From Candidatus Avelusimicrobium fimicolum (lineage in GTDB: Bacteria; Elusimicrobiota; Elusimicrobia; Elusimicrobiales; Elusimicrobiaceae): 12,358 nucleotides of DNA. Each line of letters starts with the position of its first letter. Within the stretch, counting starts at the first letter, position 1. Shown piece after piece: positions 7,426 to 12,358 of this stretch. The translations under genes and the position numbers were made by a program. The notes under the pieces are model-generated. The model saw nothing but the letters and a program-made list of their open reading frames with translations. It had not been told where the DNA came from and searched no databases. Location: positions 1 to 12,358 of the forward strand of contig UQJU01000042.1 in the NCBI GenBank assembly GCA_900541355.1, in the 5' to 3' direction.

Positions 7426-7511
7426 TTTGGCTTGTTTCCCTGCAAAAAGTACAGGGTACAAAGTTATATGGTAATGATTAAAAGTTTCAGGCCGTTAAAT
7501 TAGGAGAGTAT

Positions 7512-8597
7512 ATGTCTCAATCCACAAAGAAACAAACCGCAAAATTAGATTTGGACGCTTTGGAAAATTTGCTTGATGAGGGCCGTCCGTCGGACGTTTT
7601 GGCGGTACTGGCCGAGGCCAAAAAGAAGGATTCCGCCGCTTGGTTTTTAACGGGGGAGGCGCAACGCCAACTCGGCTCCTTTGAGGATGCTTTAAAGAGT
7701 TATGCCGCCTGTTTGAAAGTAGCCGACGAGGCCGAACGCCGTATGGATGCGCTTTTGGCGATGGCGGCTTGCTACCGCACTTTGGGACACTCTGCGGCTG
7801 CGTATGAATTGGCCGAAGATGCCTTAAAAATGGCGCAGGAATTGGAATACGACGAGTTCGCCGTCCGCGCAATGCAAGAAATGGGTATGGCCTTGCGCGC
7901 TTGGGGCCGCTTGGAGGAAGCACTTGATTTGTTGGATGCCGTTTTGTCCGCCTATACACAGTTAAAGGACTATGCCGGAATGAGTTTTATCCATTGGGCC
8001 AAGGGGGGAATCTTCCGCCTGCAAGGCCATTTTGAAGAAGGCGTAGCGCAGTTTAAAAAGGCTATTTCTCTTGCCAAAAAAGCGGGCGATGATATTTCCG
8101 TGGCCTACGGGCATTGCGGACTAGCCGGAATTAGCCGGATTTGCGGAAAGATTGACGAGTGTGTAAAGAATTACAAATTGGCGGAAAAAATCTTCCGCAA
8201 AAGCGAGGATGTTTTCGGCAAGGCCTATACCAACTGCGGTATGGCCAACGGCTTGCGCCAACAGGGCAAGTACGACGAAGCCCTGCGCCATTACAACGTG
8301 GCTGATAAACTCTATTCGTCTATCCACGATACGGTGGACTTGGGCTTTGTAAAATGGGGCCGCGCGGATATTTTAAAACGCAAAAACAAAATGGCCGCCG
8401 CCTTAAAAGATTTGGAAGAAGCGCGTGTTTTGTTTGATAATTCGGATGAAAAACGCGGGCAAATTCTCACAAAACTTTCCTTGGCGCAGGTGTTATATGC
8501 GTTAGGCCGCACCGACGAAGCGGAGCAACTCTACGAGGAGGGCGTATCGCAGGCGCGCGCCGAGGGGTTGCATACATATTTGGAAAGTTATACCTGA
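7512..8597 (+). CDS. TPR-repeat protein
   Basis: A soluble 361-residue protein without signal peptide or membrane helix, made almost entirely of about eight helix-turn-helix repeats. From about residue 118 on they recur every 40 residues (starting near 118, 157, 197, 237, 277 and 317), rather than the classic 34. Each has a small residue/Gly pair in helix A and a turn such as LQGHFEEGV, ICGKIDECV, QQGKYDEAL or ALGRTDEAE. This matches the longer-period TPR class that builds peptide-binding superhelices, so a scaffold or adaptor role is likely; its partner is unknown. TAGGAGAG sits 5 nt before the ATG. It is 86 bp after the response regulator and ends in a strong terminator, so it may be a late member of that operon or a separate unit; no clear promoter is visible in the gap. 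Confidence 0.85.
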   Translation: MSQSTKKQTAKLDLDALENLLDEGRPSDVLAVLAEAKKKDSAAWFLTGEAQRQLGSFEDALKSYAACLKVADEAERRMDALLAMAACYRTLGHSAAAYELAEDALKMAQELEYDEFAVRAMQEMGMALRAWGRLEEALDLLDAVLSAYTQLKDYAGMSFIHWAKGGIFRLQGHFEEGVAQFKKAISLAKKAGDDISVAYGHCGLAGISRICGKIDECVKNYKLAEKIFRKSEDVFGKAYTNCGMANGLRQQGKYDEALRHYNVADKLYSSIHDTVDLGFVKWGRADILKRKNKMAAALKDLEEARVLFDNSDEKRGQILTKLSLAQVLYALGRTDEAEQLYEEGVSQARAEGLHTYLESYT

Positions 8598-8619
8598 TTT
8601 AAGTTTGAAGCAGTAAAAG

Positions 8620-8646
8620 CCCCTAGGCCCGTTCCTAGGGGTTTTT
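8620..8646 (+). terminator. Rho-independent terminator of the TPR gene
   Basis: CCCCTAGG (8620-8627) and CCTAGGGG (8634-8641) form a perfect 8-bp stem with a 6-nt loop, followed by TTTTT. It lies 22 nt after the TPR stop codon. Confidence 0.92.
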
Positions 8647-8667
8647 CGTTAGTTATATTTTATTCCC

Positions 8668-8696
8668 TTGTAAAAGGTAAAAAGAACAACTATACT
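8668..8696 (+). promoter_or_regulatory. Likely sigma-70 promoter of the secreted protease gene
   Basis: TTGTAA (8668-8673) and TATACT (8691-8696) are spaced by exactly 17 bp, 22 bp after the preceding terminator. Transcription would begin near 8703 and give a leader of about 67 nt. Confidence 0.55.
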
Positions 8697-8714
8697 ATAA
8701 ATATATTCATCTGT

Positions 8715-8743
8715 TGTAAAAGTGCCGTAAGGCGGGTTTTACA
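8715..8743 (+). other. Hairpin in the protease 5' leader
   Basis: TGTAAAA (8715-8721) pairs with TTTTACA (8737-8743), and an inner GCC/GGC pair (8724-8726, 8731-8733) closes a GTAA loop of the stable GNRA type. It lies 26 nt before the start codon, within the predicted leader, and has no T-tract. It could stabilise the mRNA or affect translation; no known riboswitch class is recognised. Confidence 0.4.
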
Positions 8744-8769
8744 GCGGACTGTTTTCTATTGGGGAAAAT

Positions 8770-11259
8770 ATGAAAAAATATCTTTTATTATTAATCTGTT
8801 TAACACTCGCCGCCTCTGCAAGTGCGTGGGGGCTGTTGGAGGATTTGGTTTCATTTAATGGGGATCCTTATATATACAAGAAAAGTTTTTTGTATTATGT
8901 GCTGACTGCTAAAAACCCCAAGATTCGTGTGTGTGTGAGTACAGAGGGAACCAGCACCGACACGGCCCGTCAAAAAATTACGCGGGATTATTTTTTGCAA
9001 TCCACACAATCGGCATTGGATAATTGGTTATCTTTTGTCCGCACGCAGTTGGGCGAGCGCCAACCTGTCCGGGCTACTCCCGCCAAGGGTAAAAAGAAAG
9101 CCAAAAAGCAACAGCCTTCTGCCATTGCGCCAGAATTTGCGCGTAAGGGCGAGTTTGCTGATATTTTGGAGGCCTTGCCTCGCCGCATTGAGTTGCAAGT
9201 AATTAACCCCAATGGCGAAGATTGCGATAAAGTAATGAAAGGCAAATACGATTTGCGTATTAAATCGCTGGGAAATTTAAAGTATGGTTCCGTTTTGCAG
9301 CAACTTTCCCACACCCGGGGAATGGCCGCCTCTATAAAAGGCGTTTACGATAAAGATCCGACGATTTGGAGACTTTCTCTGCCGGGTAATGATGATTATA
9401 CGGCTTCTGAATTGGCGGAACAAGAGGCTATGAGAACAAACAGTATATTTGTGAGCGCGTACGCGTTAGACTACGATATGGATAGAGTAGCCAGACACGA
9501 AATGGGGCATTTTTTTGGATTGGCCGACCAATATGAAGACAAGAAAAATATGAATAAGGTCCGCTCCTTGCTTCGCACCGAACCGGGCGAGGTTGTTTTT
9601 GGCGGCTTACCTTCTGTCATGGCTAAATCTGCAACTCTCACTTGCGATGATTTGGAAGGCTTTATAAACGCGGTGGACTTTATTTGGGGTATGGAGGGGA
9701 AAAACTCCCCGCGCGTGCAAAATGGGTGGAAGAGCCTGTGCGGAAAACCTTATACCTATTTGCAGGGGATTCCCGTCAAAGATTCTGCCGATATGGCTAA
9801 GGTACAGGCCTATTTAAAAAATTGGAAACAAGCAGCCGTGCAACTGGGGCAGTTGGCCCAACTGGGGCAAGAGTGGCGCGCTTATTTGGAAAAAGTCCGC
9901 AAAATGGAAGAGGAGTATGTTGATGCTTTATATACCAAACGCCAACAAATGCGGGGCGGTTTGGATAAGGCGGGGCTGGCTTTGTCCGCCGAGAGCCGGT
10001 ACTTAACGCAAAAAGCGGCTAAAATCAAGGATATTATAGAACAGCAAATTGCGCCGGCGGAAGAGGCCGCGCGGGCAGGCAATATTTCAGCCCAGCAGAT
10101 ACGCCAGTTAGTGCAAAATTTAAGCCAATACAAGGGACAATATACGCCGGAATCCAAGGTTTTAGATGCCAAGGGATTGCTGACGGCCCAACCGTATGAG
10201 GATGACTTTTCGCCGATTACTTACCCTTGCTTGGTTTGCGGTAAACCGGTGGGGTTGGAAAATGGTTATTTAAGCCAAGATGTAAAGGTACTCGGACGTA
10301 TTCGCCCCTATCATATTCATAGCGCGTGCGAGGCTAAGGCCTCTGCCTATTATTCCAAATTGGGGAACACTTACCGACATAAGGCGACCAAGCGCACCGT
10401 GCCGACGTGGACCCAACTGACACAATCGCAAGAGGCTAATCCTTTGTTGGCACAGTTGGAGACGGATTTTATGCCTGCTAAAAAGACGGTTCCCGTGGTG
10501 CTTGATAATCTGGACGCTAAAAAGGGTAGCGGGGTTGCGCCGCGCAACAACCCTTTGGTGGCTTCGTTGCCAGCCAAACCCGCGGGGACAACGCCTAAAC
10601 GGGCGACTCCTTCGTCAACCCCCAAAAACAGCAAGCCTGCTTCTGATGGGCAAAATGCAGCCCCCGTCAAGCAGAAAGCGGAGCCTGCTAAGTCCGTTGC
10701 ATCTCCCGTTCAAACGCCTGTTATCGCGCCTAAGGCAAAATGCGTGGTCTGCGGACAGGAAATGGCAGACGGTACTTTTTACACCGATTCCGTGGGCCGC
10801 ACCGTGCATAAACACTCGTTGTGTGCGTACCGCTTCTTTAAGCGTTTCCACAAAACGGATGAGGATAGCCTGACCCGCTATTCAGACTATTACTTTTTCA
10901 GTATTCCTAATGATGTGGTGCAGGCCAAAGCCGATATGCGTAAACTGGATTTGACCTTTGCCGATATCCGCCGCTACCGCGCACAGGAAGAAGCCGCCGC
11001 CGAAGATTTTAAGAAATCGCTTGAAGCGGAAAAATCGGCCAAGGCGCAAGCACAGGCCAAGGCCGAAAAATGCCGCTTGGTGATACAAGTAACTCCGGCG
11101 GATGTGCAAGCCTATGAAAAGGAAAATAAAGCGGTATTGGCCCGCGTAGCACAAAAAGAAGCAGGCGGACGGCCACTGACCAAAAAGGAAACCTTGGTCA
11201 AACGGCATTACGCCCAATTAAAAGACAATTTGGCCCTCACGGAAGAGTGCAAGGGTTAA
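8770..11259 (+). CDS. Secreted metzincin-like metalloprotease with two CxxC...HxHxxC modules
   Basis: An 829-residue exported protein. Residues 1-19 form a Sec signal peptide (MKKYLLLLICLTLAASASA, cut before Trp20). HEMGHFFGLAD (243-253) is an extended metzincin zinc site with His243, Glu244, His247 and, as third ligand, Asp253. SVMAKS (282-287) fits the Met-turn, with Met284. This supports a zinc endopeptidase outside the inner membrane; the substrate is unknown. Residues about 340-465 are helical and rich in Gln, Ala, Lys and Glu, probably coiled coil. Two small modules follow: C487-x2-C490...H515-x-H517-x2-C520 and C658-x2-C661...H680-x-H682-x2-C685, probably structural metal sites. A Pro/Ala/Ser/Lys-rich linker (about 583-655) separates them. 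Another charged helical stretch ends the protein. GGGGA precedes the ATG. It is transcribed alone between two terminators. I cannot assign a named peptidase family. Confidence 0.8.
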   Translation: MKKYLLLLICLTLAASASAWGLLEDLVSFNGDPYIYKKSFLYYVLTAKNPKIRVCVSTEGTSTDTARQKITRDYFLQSTQSALDNWLSFVRTQLGERQPVRATPAKGKKKAKKQQPSAIAPEFARKGEFADILEALPRRIELQVINPNGEDCDKVMKGKYDLRIKSLGNLKYGSVLQQLSHTRGMAASIKGVYDKDPTIWRLSLPGNDDYTASELAEQEAMRTNSIFVSAYALDYDMDRVARHEMGHFFGLADQYEDKKNMNKVRSLLRTEPGEVVFGGLPSVMAKSATLTCDDLEGFINAVDFIWGMEGKNSPRVQNGWKSLCGKPYTYLQGIPVKDSADMAKVQAYLKNWKQAAVQLGQLAQLGQEWRAYLEKVRKMEEEYVDALYTKRQQMRGGLDKAGLALSAESRYLTQKAAKIKDIIEQQIAPAEEAARAGNISAQQIRQLVQNLSQYKGQYTPESKVLDAKGLLTAQPYEDDFSPITYPCLVCGKPVGLENGYLSQDVKVLGRIRPYHIHSACEAKASAYYSKLGNTYRHKATKRTVPTWTQLTQSQEANPLLAQLETDFMPAKKTVPVVLDNLDAKKGSGVAPRNNPLVASLPAKPAGTTPKRATPSSTPKNSKPASDGQNAAPVKQKAEPAKSVASPVQTPVIAPKAKCVVCGQEMADGTFYTDSVGRTVHKHSLCAYRFFKRFHKTDEDSLTRYSDYYFFSIPNDVVQAKADMRKLDLTFADIRRYRAQEEAAAEDFKKSLEAEKSAKAQAQAKAEKCRLVIQVTPADVQAYEKENKAVLARVAQKEAGGRPLTKKETLVKRHYAQLKDNLALTEECKG

Positions 11260-11268
11260 AATATATAA

Positions 11269-11299
11269 AAAACCCCGGGTTTTGGCCCGGGGTTTTTTT
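11269..11299. terminator. Bidirectional terminator between the protease and FKBP genes
   Basis: AAAACCCCGGG (11269-11279) and CCCGGGGTTTT (11286-11296) form an 11-bp stem with a 6-nt loop. On the plus strand it ends in TTTTTTT (11293-11299). On the minus strand the same hairpin is followed by a T-rich TTTTTTATATAT tract. It can therefore serve both convergent genes. Confidence 0.9.
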
Positions 11300-11314
11300 G
11301 CAAACAGAAAGAAA

Positions 11315-11731
11315 TTAGTTGATTTCTTTAATTTCCACGTCAAAGGTCAAATCTTTTCCGGCTAACGGGTGGTTAAAGTCCAACACCACTTCTTTATCCG
11401 TGATTTCCTTTACCACCGCGCGGAAAGTGTGTCCTTCGTTGCTGGCACCCACTATATCACCTACTTTTAAATGTTCAGCCCCGCCAATGGCTTCTTTCGG
11501 TACGCGGCGGATGGCTTCCGGCAAGACTTTGCCATAGCCTTTTTCCGGCGCAACTTTTACAGTCTTCTTGTCGCCAACTTTCATCCCGGTAAGTTCTTCT
11601 TCCAAGCCCGGAATAATGTGCCCTGCTCCGTGGGTGTATTCCAACGGGCCGCGTCCGGCGGAGGTGTCGGCTACTTTGCCGTCAACCGTAAGGGTGTAGT
11701 CAAATTTGACTTTGGAACCTTCTTTAATCAT
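11315..11731 (-). CDS. FKBP-type peptidyl-prolyl isomerase, SlyD-like
   Basis: A 138-residue cytoplasmic prolyl isomerase/chaperone of the SlyD/FkpB type. The FKBP part is split: VKFDYTLTVDGKVADTS (8-24), HGAGHIIPGLEEELTGMKVG (34-53) and KVAPEKGYG (59-67) on one side, and DFNHPLAGKDLTFDVEI (118-134) on the other. Between them lies the insert-in-flap domain (about 70-117: VPKEAI, LKVGD, EGHTFRAVVKEI). Family knowledge: the insert binds unfolded chains and gives chaperone activity. The His/Cys-rich metal-binding tail of E. coli SlyD is absent, so a nickel-handling role is not supported. The start has a good AAAGGAG 7 nt upstream and a promoter at 11771-11799. No signal peptide is present. Confidence 0.94.
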   Translation of the reverse strand: MIKEGSKVKFDYTLTVDGKVADTSAGRGPLEYTHGAGHIIPGLEEELTGMKVGDKKTVKVAPEKGYGKVLPEAIRRVPKEAIGGAEHLKVGDIVGASNEGHTFRAVVKEITDKEVVLDFNHPLAGKDLTFDVEIKEIN

Positions 11732-11770
11732 TTGTTTCTCCTTTTGGCGCCGGGTGTCCCGGGCGAAAAT

Positions 11771-11799
11771 ATAATATATTGTAACAGTTTTTTAGCCAA
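11771..11799 (-). promoter_or_regulatory. Likely sigma-70 promoter of the FKBP gene
   Basis: On the minus strand, TTGGCT (11794-11799) and TATTAT (11771-11776) are spaced by 17 bp, about 40 bp upstream of the FKBP start codon. Confidence 0.5.
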
Positions 11800-11843
11800 T
11801 GCGGGGAAACTCGGCCCGTTTGGCGGATTGGCAGAATTTACCA

Positions 11844-11971
11844 AACAAAACCCCCGCCCGGGTGTGGGCGGGGTTACCAATATATTGGTTGGGGGGAATC
11901 AATGCGGACCGTTCCCCATGGGTCCCCTCACGGCGGCTTTGCCTGCAATGCGCCGTATGAAAAGGTTTGCC
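11844..11971 (-). ncRNA. Candidate small structured RNA (or FKBP leader)
   Basis: A promoter-like pair (12001-12006 and 11978-11983, minus strand) would start transcription near 11971, and a GC-rich terminator with a T-rich end closes it near 11844, giving about 127 nt. In between the minus strand can form ACGGCG/CGCCGT (about 11952-11957 with 11929-11934), GGACC/GGTCC (11921-11925 with 11906-11910), and the perfect palindrome ACCAATATATTGGT (11876-11889). Only a 70-codon open frame without family features covers the region. It does not match the signal recognition particle, tmRNA or RNase P signatures I know, and I could not fit a riboswitch class. It could also be a terminated leader of the FKBP gene rather than a stand-alone RNA. 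Confidence 0.35.
11845..11875 (-). terminator. Terminator-like hairpin upstream of FKBP
   Basis: Read on the minus strand, AACCCCGCCC (11875-11866) pairs with GGGC-G-GGGGTT (11859-11849, one bulged base) and is followed by TTTTGTTT. On the plus strand it has no T-tract. It lies between the candidate RNA and the FKBP promoter. Confidence 0.6.
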
Positions 11972-11977
11972 ACTAAT

Positions 11978-12006
11978 AGTATGGCTTATTGTCCGCCCTT
12001 TCACAA
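11978..12006 (-). promoter_or_regulatory. Possible promoter of the candidate RNA
   Basis: On the minus strand, TTGTGA (12001-12006) and CATACT (11978-11983) are spaced by exactly 17 bp. No minus-strand protein gene follows until FKBP at 11731. Confidence 0.4.
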
Positions 12007-12049
12007 GCGCAAAAACAGGTTAGATAAGCAATTTGTCGTTATTATTGTT

Positions 12050-12154
12050 GTCATTCCCGAGTGCCGTAGTCGGGAATCTGTTTTTGCCGTGGGTGTTCTC
12101 TTCCGAAACAACAGATCCCCGAACCCTGCGGGCCGCCAATTCCTCGGGGATGAC
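12050..12154. repeat. Palindromic repeat element E
   Basis: The outer arms GTCATTCCCGAG (12050-12061) and CTCGGGGATGAC (12143-12154) match at 11 of 12 positions. Inner arms CGGGAATCTGTT (12071-12082) and AACAGATCCCCG (12110-12121) match at 11 of 12. This is the best-preserved member of the family also found at 637-1017, and its right half is nearly the same as 972-1002. Confidence 0.75.
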
Positions 12155-12160
12155 GGATAA

Positions 12161-12336
12161 ACAATGTAATTTTTGTTGTTGCTTTTCCGTCGTTTATTTT
12201 AAAGGGGTTGTTCCGTTTTTTTTTTTTTGTTAAAATTTTGACAATAAGGGCTGAATATACCCGGATGTATCCACTATATAAAAATGCGTATAAAAGGCCG
12301 TTTTGCCCAAATATAAAGACCTTAAAAGGAGAAAAA
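12161..12336 (+). other. Non-coding leader region of the right-edge gene
   Basis: It contains a homopolymer of twelve T (12216-12227) and, 9 nt on, a perfect TTGACA (12237-12242). However, no good -10 box lies 16-18 bp after it; TATATA at 12274-12279 is too far unless paired with a weaker -35 (TGAATA, 12251-12256). Promoter use is plausible but cannot be placed exactly. No gene is seen here. Confidence 0.35.
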
Positions 12337-12358
12337 ATGAAAGAGTTTATTGAAGTTA
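12337..12358 (+). CDS. Start of an unidentified gene, 3' truncated
   Basis: A strong AAAAGGAG (12324-12331) lies 5 nt before an ATG that opens MKEFIEV before the window ends. The ribosome binding site makes this a real start. Seven residues are too few to name it; the opening is compatible with small KH-domain RNA-binding proteins such as KhpA, but this is only a guess. Confidence 0.6.

Noticed and set aside
7434..7453. Terminator after the response regulator
   Set aside because: CCCTG/CAGGG can form a 5-bp hairpin, but no T-tract follows, so it is too weak to call.
11884..11971. c-di-GMP-I riboswitch on the minus strand
   Set aside because: GGCAAACC and GCAAAGCC are present, but the GNRA-capped helix between them and the downstream GGGUU/CCG elements of that class could not be found.
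11792..12004. 70-codon minus-strand open frame upstream of FKBP
   Set aside because: No Shine-Dalgarno, it overlaps the terminator-like hairpin and the promoter-like boxes, and its sequence has no family features.
11471..12160. 229-codon plus-strand open frame
   Set aside because: It begins antisense to the FKBP coding region, crosses the terminator, the FKBP promoter and repeat element E, and shows no domain. It is an artefact of GC-rich antisense sequence.

Overview
The window looks like chromosomal DNA from a gut-type member of the Elusimicrobiota (Elusimicrobiaceae-like). This is an inference. It rests on the left-edge type IV pilin-like gene, whose PQY-containing helix and cysteine-rich head resemble the large pilin-paralogue families of that phylum, and on the mixed housekeeping content. 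No rRNA, tRNA, CRISPR array, transposase or phage gene was seen. Most of the content is ordinary core genome; the unusual parts are a membrane fusion protein, a secreted metalloprotease-like protein, a possible small RNA and a family of palindromic repeats.

Layout. 1-606: the 3' part of a pilin-like gene with a strong terminator. 607-1061: non-coding and packed with palindromic repeat modules. 1062-5385 (minus strand): uvrA, then ybaK overlapping it by 4 nt, then an RDD-family membrane protein with its own likely promoter. The RDD protein carries a C-terminal domain that matches the pilin head in cysteine spacing and local sequence. 5494-7425 (plus strand, divergent from uvrA): a tightly packed operon of a UPF0104/lysylphosphatidylglycerol-synthase-type membrane protein, a gamma-class carbonic anhydrase-like protein and a single-domain response regulator. 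7512-8597: a soluble protein made almost wholly of 40-residue TPR-like repeats, ended by a clear terminator. 8770-11259: a large secreted metzincin-like protein with a coiled-coil middle and two copies of a small CxxC...HxHxxC module. A bidirectional terminator separates it from a SlyD-type FKBP prolyl isomerase on the minus strand (11315-11731).

11732-12336 has no convincing protein gene. On the minus strand it holds an FKBP promoter and, upstream of that, a promoter-to-terminator unit of about 127 nt that may encode a small structured RNA or an FKBP leader. On the right lies another copy of the palindromic repeat, then a T12 tract and the ribosome binding site of a gene cut off by the window end (start 12337).

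Functional threads. Three products act in or across the envelope: the pilin, the RDD-pilin fusion and the secreted protease. The UPF0104-like protein and the RDD moiety are multi-pass inner-membrane proteins. UvrA (nucleotide excision repair), YbaK (mischarged tRNA clearance) and the FKBP (protein folding) are housekeeping functions with no visible link to the envelope genes. The most promising undescribed items are the RDD-pilin fusion, the two-module secreted metzincin and the candidate RNA at 11844-11971.
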